A stretch of 46,047 nucleotides of DNA from Candidatus Zixiibacteriota bacterium. GTDB lineage: Bacteria > Zixibacteria > MSB-5A5 > GN15 > FEB-12. The position numbers and the translations under genes were made by a program. Positions 24,233 to 32,144 of this stretch are shown piece after piece. Below the pieces are notes generated by a model. That model was given only the letters and a program-made list of their open reading frames with translations, ran no database searches and was not told where the DNA came from. Each line of letters opens with the position of its first letter. Positions within the stretch are counted from its first letter, which is position 1. The stretch is from NCBI GenBank assembly GCA_020346225.1, contig CP070777.1, positions 1,887,840 through 1,933,886 of the forward strand, written 5' to 3'.

Positions 24233-26505
24233 TTCGACGCTTCCCGTCAGTCTTCGTACTGGTCTTCATCATCGTTGGAATCGTCCTGGCCGACCAGAGC
24301 CGGGTCGCCTCGTGGCCGTTCCTGCTGCTTTCGCTTGTCCTCTTCGCGGCGGCGCTGTATCTGCTGGCCCGCCGCAGCGGCCGGATCGCCGTCCCCCTTT
24401 TCGGCGGCGCCTTGCTTTTCTTCTCGGCCTTTCACTTCAGCCTTCGCTGCTATGACCTCGGCCCGAACCATCTCGCCGCCGTGGCCGACCCCGCCCTGAG
24501 GTACCGTATCTTCGGCCATGTTTCCGACTGGCCCGACCTGAAACCGGATCGGACGGAGATCAAAGTCGATGTTGACTCGATTATCGCCAATCGGGCACAA
24601 CGTGTTCACGGCGCGATTCTCCTGCGCCTGGCCGACACCACCACCCGTCTCCAGAGGGGCGACGGTGTCGACTTCTTCGGACGCATCTATCCCGTGAAAG
24701 GTCGCGGTTTCTCGTCGACCTTCGATTATCAACGTTGTCTCAGTCTTAAGGGAGTCTTCGGTATCGTCTATCTGCCGACGCTGCTCGACGTTCGCGTCGA
24801 CCGCGCCAACCGCTATGCCGTCATCCCGGTCGTGGATGGGCTGCGCCGGGCCATGCGGACCGCCATGTATGACGACCTTTCGCCCGCCGGCGCCGCTCTG
24901 GCCGCCGGTTTTCTCATAGGCGAAACCAGGGACATTCCCACCAATGTTTACCGTCACTTCCGCGACTCCGGCACCCTCCATCTGCTGGCCGTCTCCGGCT
25001 CCAATGTCGCTCTCGTCATTCTTTTCCTTGCCTTCATCCTCAGGCCGCTGGCGCTCTCGCCGGGCAAACGAGCGCTGGTGTTGATGACGGCCGTGGCCCT
25101 GTTTGCAATGCTGTCATACGGGGAACCCTCCGTTATGAGGGCCTCGCTCATGGCCGGTCTCGTTATTCTGGCCGGACAGGTTCAACGCCGCTATGACCTT
25201 AACAATATCATCGCCGTGGCCGCCGTTATCATCCTCCTGGTCGACCCCGCTCAACTGTTCGACGTCGGGTTTCAGCTCTCCTTTGTCATTGCCTGGGGAC
25301 TGATATTCGTTCTGCCGCGACTCGCGGCTCTGTTCCGACCCGTTCAAAACCGACGGTGGTATCGATGGCTCGTCTTCCCGTTGCTGGTGTCGCTCGTCGC
25401 TCAATTATGCTCCGCCGGATTGATAGCCTATCACTTCGGCCGTATCCCCCTGATATCGCCGGTGGCCAACCTCATCATCGTTCCCCTCGTGTCGGCGGCC
25501 GTGGTAGGCATACTGGTGATGCTGGCCGCTCATCTCGTGCTGCCTCTGCTCGGGTCCCTGGTCGGTTCGTGGCTCGATTTGCTCCTCGACCTGATACTCG
25601 TGCTCATTGATACCCTGGGCGGTGAGCACGTCCCGGTGGCGCGGATGGCCAACCTGTCGGCGTGGATCCCCTTGATAGCCTACTTCTTTCTCTTTGCCGC
25701 CGTTGTGGCCGTCAACCGCCGGCGGCTGCGAAGACTCGTCCTGGCTTCGCTGCTGGTGATGCTCAATATAGTTCTCGCTGCTGCAATCTACACAACGCTC
25801 AGTCGCGAAAACCGCACTCGCGTTGACATCTTCCCGATACCTGGCGGCGTGGCGGCGGCGGTGCACCACCCCGGTCGGGACAGAACCGACCTCGTCATAA
25901 CTGATATCGCCTCGCGGCCGTACCCGGTGGACAGCCGGGTGCTCGATCCCTGCCTGACCGGTCTCGGTGTCGGTGACCTCGATGCCGTTTTCGTGCTGGC
26001 CGCTCAGTTTAACGCCATCGATGACCTCCTTCGTTTGTTCCGCGAGCGATCGGCCAGACATCTGTACATCGACCACCGGCTCAAAAGCAGCTTTGGTGAC
26101 GTCATCGCGCAGACCGGGATGGATACCGCCGGTCTGCCCGTGGCGACTTTTGGCGGGCAACCCGCCGACAGCCCGCCTTCTCGGTGGTACTACGCCGCCG
26201 GTTCGGACGGACTGGTTCTGCATCTTGACCGGACCAACCTGCTGTTTTGCAGCTGTCTCGACCCGGACCGGGCGGTGTCGTCTGTGCCGGCTGATATTGT
26301 CGTTACCGGCAGCCTCTGGCGGGTACCTCCCGGTGAACTGGCCGCACTGTCATCGCTCGGTGTCCGCCAAATCTTCTGCTCAAAATTTGCGCACCCGACC
26401 CAACCTACTGATTTCGACGCGCGAACGTCGGGCCAGGCAGTTCCTCCGGCGATACATGACCTCAGTCTCCTGGGTCCGGCCACCGTGAAAATTCCCCGTG
26501 AGTGA
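24229..26505 (+). CDS. ComEC/Rec2-like DNA uptake channel protein with degenerate beta-lactamase-fold domain
   Basis: A 758-residue membrane protein. N-terminal helices and an OB-like DUF4131 region (about 10-190) are followed by the Competence domain: 'GFLIGETRDIPTNVYRHFRD' (228-246+), 'GTLHLLAVSGSNV' (248-260), 'YGEPSVMRASLMAG' (297-310), 'FDVGFQLSF' (344-352) and many helices to about 520. ComEC forms the inner-membrane channel for transforming DNA. The C-terminal region (530-758) has the length and strand pattern of the metallo-beta-lactamase domain, but the site expected for HxHxDH reads 'FVLAAQFNAIDDL' (588-600), with no ligand histidines. It is coupled to murJ by a 4-base overlap. Alternatives to DNA uptake cannot be excluded. 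Confidence 0.87.
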   Translation: MIRRFPSVFVLVFIIVGIVLADQSRVASWPFLLLSLVLFAAALYLLARRSGRIAVPLFGGALLFFSAFHFSLRCYDLGPNHLAAVADPALRYRIFGHVSDWPDLKPDRTEIKVDVDSIIANRAQRVHGAILLRLADTTTRLQRGDGVDFFGRIYPVKGRGFSSTFDYQRCLSLKGVFGIVYLPTLLDVRVDRANRYAVIPVVDGLRRAMRTAMYDDLSPAGAALAAGFLIGETRDIPTNVYRHFRDSGTLHLLAVSGSNVALVILFLAFILRPLALSPGKRALVLMTAVALFAMLSYGEPSVMRASLMAGLVILAGQVQRRYDLNNIIAVAAVIILLVDPAQLFDVGFQLSFVIAWGLIFVLPRLAALFRPVQNRRWYRWLVFPLLVSLVAQLCSAGLIAYHFGRIPLISPVANLIIVPLVSAAVVGILVMLAAHLVLPLLGSLVGSWLDLLLDLILVLIDTLGGEHVPVARMANLSAWIPLIAYFFLFAAVVAVNRRRLRRLVLASLLVMLNIVLAAAIYTTLSRENRTRVDIFPIPGGVAAAVHHPGRDRTDLVITDIASRPYPVDSRVLDPCLTGLGVGDLDAVFVLAAQFNAIDDLLRLFRERSARHLYIDHRLKSSFGDVIAQTGMDTAGLPVATFGGQPADSPPSRWYYAAGSDGLVLHLDRTNLLFCSCLDPDRAVSSVPADIVVTGSLWRVPPGELAALSSLGVRQIFCSKFAHPTQPTDFDARTSGQAVPPAIHDLSLLGPATVKIPRE

Positions 26506-26629
26506 ATACTTCCGGCGGAAGCGTCCCCCCACCATTTTGCGATTAAGGAATCGCCCCCTTATCCCGATAATTATAGAGAAATATTCTAATTAGGAAAACC
26601 GTCGAGTAATGGGGGCCTGAGGACGTAAC
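26506..26629. other. Intergenic region upstream of the DUF4388 gene, with small hairpin and AT-rich stretch
   Basis: It contains a perfect 6-bp hairpin GCGATT-AAGG-AATCGC (26539-26554) without a T-tract and an AT-rich stretch (26566-26598) that could hold a -10 box. No convincing -35 is visible. It is likely to carry the promoter of the gene run starting at 26630; the ribosome binding site TGAGGA precedes that ATG. Confidence 0.4.
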
Positions 26630-27832
26630 ATGAGCTTAGCCGGTAACTTAAAAACCGTCTCGTTTCCCGATATTCTGCAGCTGCTGGCCACCGGTAAGAA
26701 AACCGGGGTTTTGGAAGTTAAAACCTCCACCCGGCAAAAAGAAGTGGCTTTCAAAGGCGGCAATATTATCTATGCTTCCTCGGTCAATACCTCCGAGGAC
26801 CTGCTGGGGAATATGCTTCTTCGGAGGGGTAGAATCACCAAGTCCGACCTCGACCGGGCCATCGCGCTGCACAAGCAGACGGGACGACAGCTGGGGACCA
26901 CCCTCATAGACATGAACCTCTTCCAGAAAGAGGAAATCGCCGAGTGCCTTAAGCTGCAGATTGAAGAAATCGTTTACAACCTCTTCTCGTGGCAGGAAGG
27001 CGATTTTGTGTTCCATGAAGGCTCCGCCCCCAAAAACGTGCCGTTCCTCATCGAACTGAGCACCATGAACGTGATCATGGAGGGGACGCGTCGTATCGAC
27101 GAATGGCTGGAAATTCAGAAGGTCCTGCCTCCTGACGATGTCGTCGTTGCTCTGGCCAAGAGTCCCAAGGTGGCCAAGGAAGATATCACCATCTCGCTGG
27201 AAGAGTTCCGCATCATGGCCCTCATCAACGGTGAGAGAACGCTGCCCGATCTGATCAACATCTCTCCCATGGGTGAGTTCGTCACCTGCCGTGCCATCTA
27301 TCGGCTCATCATCGGCAACCTTATCGAGGTGGTGGGACGTCGCCAGGACAGCGTCGAAGAAAGGGAGGATGAGGAGGAAGTTATGCTTTCGATCCTCTTT
27401 CACCTCTACAACAATTGTTTCTACAAGATCAGGCGCCTCGTTGAGTCCGTGTTGGGTGACAACAACGGCCGCTTCCCCGACTTCGTGTCACAGTACCGGA
27501 GCGGGGTCTTTACTTTTTTCCCCGGCGTGGAACCGGACTCGGAATTGTGTCCGTCCTTCGATAAATTCCTCAGCGCCGTGCGCACCATCCCGGCTGAGAC
27601 CCGTTTCCATAAGCTCGTGTCCGGGTTGGAGGCTATGCTCTCCGAACAGCTTGAGTATGTCTTCCAGCTCCTGGGTGTAAACCTTTACCGGGAGACCGTG
27701 CTGCAGGTAAAGAAGGAAATCGCCGAGCCGCTCGCTGTCAGACGGGAGCTCGTCAAGAGGTACGGAATTGATGACAGTTTTTATAAATCCGTCAAAAGAG
27801 CTGAGAAGGTCGTCAAAATGGTAAGAGGGTAA
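26630..27832 (+). CDS. DUF4388 (PatA N-terminal-like) domain protein
   Basis: A 400-residue cytoplasmic protein. Residues 1-150 match the DUF4388/PatA N-terminal domain: 'MSLAGNLKTVSFPDILQLLA' with 'GKKTGVLEVKT', 'GGNIIYASS' and 'GDFVFHEG'. This domain is common in proteins that sit next to roadblock proteins and small GTPases in bacteria. The middle (190-250) resembles a winged-helix-like repeat ('FRIMALINGERTLPDLINIS'). The C-terminus (250-400) is helical and unrecognised. It is first in a run of same-strand genes leading to mglA, mglB and the pilus motors, and the next gene follows after 3 bases, so it is probably part of that polarity or motility system. Confidence 0.8.
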   Translation: MSLAGNLKTVSFPDILQLLATGKKTGVLEVKTSTRQKEVAFKGGNIIYASSVNTSEDLLGNMLLRRGRITKSDLDRAIALHKQTGRQLGTTLIDMNLFQKEEIAECLKLQIEEIVYNLFSWQEGDFVFHEGSAPKNVPFLIELSTMNVIMEGTRRIDEWLEIQKVLPPDDVVVALAKSPKVAKEDITISLEEFRIMALINGERTLPDLINISPMGEFVTCRAIYRLIIGNLIEVVGRRQDSVEEREDEEEVMLSILFHLYNNCFYKIRRLVESVLGDNNGRFPDFVSQYRSGVFTFFPGVEPDSELCPSFDKFLSAVRTIPAETRFHKLVSGLEAMLSEQLEYVFQLLGVNLYRETVLQVKKEIAEPLAVRRELVKRYGIDDSFYKSVKRAEKVVKMVRG

Positions 27833-27835
27833 AAA

Positions 27836-28198
27836 ATGAAAAGGATATGTGGATTGACTCTCATCGGTGTGCTGCTCGGCGCGAATCCCGCCATGGCCGC
27901 CAACATCGCCGTTATCACCAGCCCCCCGACTACGCTCAAGCTGGTTGTGTTCGGGGTGGCCGTGGGATGCGTTGTCGCCACTTTTAAGGTGCTCGGTGTC
28001 CTCAAAGGGGGACTGCTGTCGAAAAGCTGGCAGCTTTTCCTGTTCGCTTTCCTGGTTCTGGCGCTCGGCCAGCTAGCTTCGCTTATGGGCGACATGGAAA
28101 TCCTCAACTTGCCGGGCTATGTATCGCCGGCTCTGTGGGTCCTGACCTCCGGCCTGTTTCTTTATGCTATTTTCGAAACTAAGCGGACCCTGGAGTGA
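27836..28198 (+). CDS. Small membrane protein of unknown function
   Basis: A 120-residue protein that I do not recognise. It begins with a signal-peptide-like segment ('LTLIGVLLGANPAMAA', about 7-22) followed by three hydrophobic helices: about 35-58, 66-84 and 97-113. It ends in a short charged tail (ETKRTLE). The ATG comes 3 bases after the DUF4388 gene stop, so both are translated from one message. A strong promoter for the next gene lies right after it, so these first two genes may form their own unit. Confidence 0.7.
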   Translation: MKRICGLTLIGVLLGANPAMAANIAVITSPPTTLKLVVFGVAVGCVVATFKVLGVLKGGLLSKSWQLFLFAFLVLALGQLASLMGDMEILNLPGYVSPALWVLTSGLFLYAIFETKRTLE

Positions 28199-28211
28199 GA
28201 TAACAATTAAG

Positions 28212-28240
28212 TTGACATAACCCTATAAGTTGCAGATAAT
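28212..28240 (+). promoter_or_regulatory. Strong sigma-70-type promoter for the roadblock-mglAB run
   Basis: A perfect -35 TTGACA (28212-28217), an optimal 17-base spacer and -10 GATAAT (28235-28240; five of six). The leader to the ATG at 28302 is about 55 bases. This is the best promoter match in the window apart from the recombinase promoter. Confidence 0.75.
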
Positions 28241-28301
28241 TATAGGTTGGGATAAGTTATTGATCGCCTAACGCTTTGAACAAAAGTAAGTTCTCAAGAC
28301 A

Positions 28302-29159
28302 ATGATAAATGCTGTCGAAATAGACGACCGGATTGCCAAGTGCCAGAAGATTCTGGATGTTGATCCTAATTCCCAGATCTTTGCCGCTCTGGCCGAGGCT
28401 TATCGCAAGAAAGGCGAGTTGGAGAAGGCCTTTCGGATCTGCCAGAACGGCCTCAGAGTGCACCCGTCGTACGGTTCTGCCCACGTCGTCATGGCAAAAA
28501 TAAACCTCGATCGCGGACTCTACGACTGGGCCGAGATAGAAGCTAACAAGGCTGCCGAAATCGATGGCCTCACCCGAACAATCGAATTGCTCCTGGCCGA
28601 GATATATATCTATAAAGGTGATTTCAAGCAGGCCGTCAAACTCCTCAGAAAGCTCAATCAGGCTGACCCTAATAACGCCCAGATTAAGAAGCTTCTAGAG
28701 ATTGCCCAGAAGATCCCGGAAGAGCAGGAGTCGCTGGCCGAGACACCTCCGAAGGCAGCTGACGAAAAAACCAGTCAGACCGACGAGGTTCCTGTAGCTG
28801 AGCCGGCGCCCGATGACATCCTGACAGCGCGCGGCATAATTGAAAGCGCCGTTAAAATAAACGGTGTCGACGGTGCCCTGCTGGTTAATTTCGAGGGTCT
28901 GGTGATCGACTCCGAGTGGAATCTGGATATGGACGCGTCATTGTGCAGCGCCACCCTCGGTGATGTCGGCAACCGGCTGAGCCAGGACCTGGTCAAGAGC
29001 CGCTTCGGCGACTTCTTTACCATCCTGATCGAAACCTTGGGCAACACTTTCTATCTGGTACGGGCGTCCGAAGGCCTGTTTCTTTTTGTCGCCAATGCCT
29101 CCGCCAATCTGGGGGCGCTGAGAATGAAGGTAGATAATTTACTGGAGTCTTACCGGTAA
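28302..29159 (+). CDS. TPR and roadblock/LC7 domain fusion protein
   Basis: A 285-residue soluble protein. Residues 1-140 hold three to four tetratricopeptide-like repeats ('AALAEAYRKKGELEKAFRIC', 'AHVVMAKINLDRGLYDWAEI', 'LAEIYIYKGDFKQAVKLLRK'). A Pro/Glu/Ala linker (145-172) follows, then a roadblock/LC7-like domain (about 175-285: 'VKINGVDGALLVNFEGLVID...', 'FYLVRASEGLFLFVANASAN'). Roadblock domains dimerise and act as scaffolds or GAPs for small Ras-like GTPases, and TPRs bind protein partners. In Myxococcus the TPR protein SgmX links MglA-GTP to pilus machines, and this fusion could serve similarly (inference). A strong promoter precedes it; no clear Shine-Dalgarno. Confidence 0.82.
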   Translation: MINAVEIDDRIAKCQKILDVDPNSQIFAALAEAYRKKGELEKAFRICQNGLRVHPSYGSAHVVMAKINLDRGLYDWAEIEANKAAEIDGLTRTIELLLAEIYIYKGDFKQAVKLLRKLNQADPNNAQIKKLLEIAQKIPEEQESLAETPPKAADEKTSQTDEVPVAEPAPDDILTARGIIESAVKINGVDGALLVNFEGLVIDSEWNLDMDASLCSATLGDVGNRLSQDLVKSRFGDFFTILIETLGNTFYLVRASEGLFLFVANASANLGALRMKVDNLLESYR

Positions 29160-29176
29160 GTAGACAAGGATTTCGT

Positions 29177-30133
29177 ATGGAAATAAGCGGACGCACAGCA
29201 AGACAGACGCTGCTTTTCTCGTTGCTGGTACTGATTATCTCGATGCTACTGTTCCCCACGAAGTACGGTACCGAGCTGGTCGAGGCACCCTTGATTTACA
29301 TCGTCTATGAACTGGTGTTCTACGGCGTTGTCATCTATCTGATGAACCGTCACCTCTCGGCCGTTCAGCTGCTGGCCTCGGCCGGGCTGTGCCTCATCTA
29401 TCGCTACATCATGGGTGCGGCGCTGGGCGGACTTATTGTCATCATGTACCAGTGGCAACTGAAGGCGGCCGTTCTGGCGGGGATGGGCAGCTATCTTCCG
29501 GCCGTGCTGCTGCACATAGCCGCCGCCCCCTTCATACTGCGGCCGGCCGTGCAGAGCATGTACCCGGCCCCGGTTCGACGGACCGTCGCTCCCGCGACGG
29601 ATGAAGCGGCTTCCAGCGGCACCACGACTTTCGCCGCCTCCAAAGAGAAAGGCGTTCAAACCACTCCGGTGGCCAAACCGGCCGCCAGGAAACCGGCCAA
29701 ACAGAAAGCGGCCGCCTCGGGTGCTTCCGCCGAAAACGACGGCTTCAATCGGGCCGCCAAGTACATCGGCGAGGACGGCTCGGTGCTGATGGCAGCTGTG
29801 GTCGACCACGAAGGTCTGCTCCTGGGCCGGTTCAGTCGACGCAATGTCGACGCTGAAGACTGGGCCCCCTTCGCCCTCGCCCTGGCCGGGGAAAACCGCA
29901 GTGTGATGCCCCGGCTCGACTGCCATGATCTGGAGCGAATGGATTTCCTCTTTTCCGATAAGAGAGTCGCGGTAGCCTGCGAGAAATCATATTCCCTCAT
30001 GGTCGTTTCCGAAAGGACGATGGATGAGGTTCTCAATATTCGCATAAATCAGGGGCTCGAAATGATTAGAAAATACGTAGCAGAACGATATAGCGAGAAG
30101 CTTATCGCGAACGCGGAGAAAACCTATGTATGA
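29177..30133 (+). CDS. Membrane protein with C-terminal roadblock-like domain
   Basis: A 318-residue protein. The N-terminus has four membrane helices (about 12-28, 38-58, 64-90 and 98-122), followed by a Lys/Ala/Pro-rich cytoplasmic linker (130-185). The C-terminal alpha/beta domain (190-318) has the strand-helix layout of roadblock/LC7: 'DGSVLMAAVVDHEGLLLGRF', a helix, then 'YSLMVVSERTMDEVLNIRIN'. This would tether a roadblock surface to the inner membrane. It starts 17 bases after the TPR-roadblock gene and overlaps the next gene by 8 bases. The roadblock call is by pattern and position, weaker than for its neighbours. Confidence 0.7.
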   Translation: MEISGRTARQTLLFSLLVLIISMLLFPTKYGTELVEAPLIYIVYELVFYGVVIYLMNRHLSAVQLLASAGLCLIYRYIMGAALGGLIVIMYQWQLKAAVLAGMGSYLPAVLLHIAAAPFILRPAVQSMYPAPVRRTVAPATDEAASSGTTTFAASKEKGVQTTPVAKPAARKPAKQKAAASGASAENDGFNRAAKYIGEDGSVLMAAVVDHEGLLLGRFSRRNVDAEDWAPFALALAGENRSVMPRLDCHDLERMDFLFSDKRVAVACEKSYSLMVVSERTMDEVLNIRINQGLEMIRKYVAERYSEKLIANAEKTYV

Positions 30134-30464
30134 AGTTCTTGGTGACTTGAATAAGACGTCCGGGATCACCGGTTCCATGCTGGTCGGCAATGACGGTATC
30201 GTCATCGCCCAGGACCTGGATGAATCCTTTGAGGGTGAAGCTATCGGCGCCCTGGCCGCGTCGATAACCACCAATATCCAGAAATCGCTCGACCGGCTCG
30301 AGTCAACGCCCCTCAAGCAGGTTACTATTGAAGCCGAGCAGGGCAAACTGTTCTTCACCGACGCCGGCCTGGGTATTCTGGTAGTCACGACCGACAAAAA
30401 CGTGAACATCGGGCTGATTCGCCTGGAAATTAAGAATGCCGTAAGCAAGTTGAAACTGGCATGA
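30126..30464 (+). CDS. Stand-alone roadblock/LC7 domain protein
   Basis: A 112-residue protein made of a single roadblock domain: 'LNKTSGITGSMLVGNDGIVI' (8-27), a helix ('GEAIGALAASITTNIQKSLD') and the last strands with 'LFFTDAGLGILVVTTDKNVN'. Its ATG lies inside the end of the previous gene (8-base overlap) and mglA follows 36 bases later. Such proteins pair with other roadblock proteins or bind a GTPase; MglC of Myxococcus is a functional parallel, but orthology cannot be judged by eye. Confidence 0.85.
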   Translation: MYEVLGDLNKTSGITGSMLVGNDGIVIAQDLDESFEGEAIGALAASITTNIQKSLDRLESTPLKQVTIEAEQGKLFFTDAGLGILVVTTDKNVNIGLIRLEIKNAVSKLKLA

Positions 30465-30500
30465 TGAGAACAACCACCATAAGTGACAGGGTATAAGGGT

Positions 30501-31577
30501 ATGGTTTCGATAAACTACTCGTCACGGGAAGTCTGCTGTAAGATCGTCTATTACGGACCCGGCCTGTCTGGTAAGACGACCAACCTTCTGTACGTGCATT
30601 CCAAGGTCCCGTCCGATACGCGCGGCAAAATGATCTCGCTGGCCACTGAAGCCGATAGAACCCTCTATTTCGACTTCCTCCCCATCAATATCGGCACCAT
30701 AAACGGCTTTGCGGCCAAGTTCCAGCTCTATACGGTTCCTGGGCAGGTGTACTACAACGCTACCAGAAAACTCGTCCTGCGCGGTGTCGATGGCGTCGTC
30801 TTTGTGGCCGACAGTCAGCCGGATAAAATGGACGAAAACATTGAGTCGCTCATAAATCTTGAGGAGAACCTCAGGGAGTACGGGTACGATATCAATGATC
30901 TTCCCATGGTTATCCAGTATAATAAGCGGGACCTTCCCGGCGTGCTTCCCGTTGAATCCCTCAACGCCAAGCTGAACACGCGGGGCTGGCCCCACTTTGA
31001 AGCTTCCGCCACCCTCGGCAACGGTGTCTTTGACACCCTCAAGCTTATCATAAAGCTCGTCCTCGACAAGGCCAAAAGCAGCGCCGCCGGACGGAGTCGT
31101 CCTTCCGTTGCTGTCGCCGCTTCGCCCTCCGAGGAACCCGACCCGCCGGACACCGAGGCGCCGCCGGAGGAAGCCGTAACGGCTCCCGCTGACCCGGTTG
31201 CGGCTCAGCCGGCGCCTTCGACCGCGAACGCCTCTGCTGACACCGCGCCCGCCCGTGCACCGGCGGCCACCGCTACCGAAGAAACGGCCGAAGCGGAATC
31301 CGGGCCGCCGCCCGAGCCCGCCCGATACCGGCCGTATCCGGGCAGCGAGCAATCTGCCGCCGTGGACAACAAACCCTCCGTCGCCGGCTTTGAACCGTCG
31401 ACCGCGGAAGAGTCCGAGGACGCCGCGCCGCAAACTGCGGGGAAGGAAGATGTCGCCGTTATGGATCAGGCAGAGCATCTGACCCAGCCGATTATGTCCC
31501 CATCGCTCAAACGGCGCGGACAGAGTGCTGACGGCAAGAAGCGAGGTTTCTTCAAACGTTTATTTGGGATTAAATAG
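30501..31577 (+). CDS. mglA: MglA-type Ras-like GTPase with long C-terminal extension
   Basis: Polarity-controlling small GTPase. From the ATG at 30501 the protein is 358 residues; the first 193 match MglA of Myxococcus nearly position for position ([10 protein letters not shown]... against MSFINYSSRE...). Visible are the P-loop GPGLSGKTT (19-27), the intrinsic arginine finger Arg53 ([10 protein letters not shown]), TVPGQ with Gln82, and NKRD (141-144). A GTG at 30483 would add six residues; the homologous start is preferred. Residues 194-358 are an extra Ala/Pro/Glu-rich tail, probably disordered, ending in the basic-aromatic [13 protein letters not shown]. Ordinary MglA ends near 195. mglB follows 17 bases later. 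Confidence 0.93.
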   Translation: MVSINYSSREVCCKIVYYGPGLSGKTTNLLYVHSKVPSDTRGKMISLATEADRTLYFDFLPINIGTINGFAAKFQLYTVPGQVYYNATRKLVLRGVDGVVFVADSQPDKMDENIESLINLEENLREYGYDINDLPMVIQYNKRDLPGVLPVESLNAKLNTRGWPHFEASATLGNGVFDTLKLIIKLVLDKAKSSAAGRSRPSVAVAASPSEEPDPPDTEAPPEEAVTAPADPVAAQPAPSTANASADTAPARAPAATATEETAEAESGPPPEPARYRPYPGSEQSAAVDNKPSVAGFEPSTAEESEDAAPQTAGKEDVAVMDQAEHLTQPIMSPSLKRRGQSADGKKRGFFKRLFGIK

Positions 31578-31594
31578 TCATCTAGGAGGCTGAA

Positions 31595-32086
31595 ATGGCT
31601 GATGACAGTCTGATATTTTACGAAGAAGAGATTAACCAGATCGATGCGTTGATTTCCAAGATGCTGAAAGGGGCTGAGGCGAAGTGCGCTCTACTGGTCG
31701 ACAAGGATGGCCACCTTATTACGAGACAGGGGTTCACCCACTCACTCGATACCACCGCTCTGGCTGCTTTGCTGGCCGGCTCCTTCGCCTCCACCAAAGA
31801 AATCGCCCGCCTGGTCGGTGAACCGGAATTCTCCGTGCTCTTCCACCAGGGCAAAAAGGACAACATCCACATGTCGCTGGTCGGAGATCGCTCGATTCTC
31901 GTGGTTATTTTCGATGACCGAACCACCATCGGCATGGTCCGTCTGTACGCCAAGGAAACATCCATCGAGCTGACCAAGATCTTCGAGAAGATCAAAGAGC
32001 AGTCCGCCGACGAAACAAAATCCGGTATCACGCACGATTTTGCCAGTCAGGCCGAGGATAAGCTCGACGACATTTTCCAGGATTGA
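31595..32086 (+). CDS. mglB: MglB-type roadblock GTPase-activating protein
   Basis: A 163-residue roadblock/LC7 protein resembling MglB of Myxococcus along its length: 'LIFYEEEINQIDALISKMLK' (5-24), 'CALLVDKDGHLITRQG', 'LDTTALAALLAGSFAS', 'FHQGKKDNIHMSLVGDRS' and 'VVIFDDRTTIGMVRLY'. An acidic C-terminal tail ends the protein (EDKLDDIFQD). MglB dimers stimulate GTP hydrolysis by MglA and so restrict active MglA to one cell pole. Translation starts at an ATG preceded by AGGAGG. It directly follows mglA (the reverse of the mglB-mglA order in Myxococcus) and precedes pilB by 58 bases. Confidence 0.92.
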   Translation: MADDSLIFYEEEINQIDALISKMLKGAEAKCALLVDKDGHLITRQGFTHSLDTTALAALLAGSFASTKEIARLVGEPEFSVLFHQGKKDNIHMSLVGDRSILVVIFDDRTTIGMVRLYAKETSIELTKIFEKIKEQSADETKSGITHDFASQAEDKLDDIFQD

Positions 32087-32144
32087 GCGAATTACCGCAA
32101 GGTGAACAGACGCGCTGGTAACCCTACTCCGAGTTGCGACCGTT

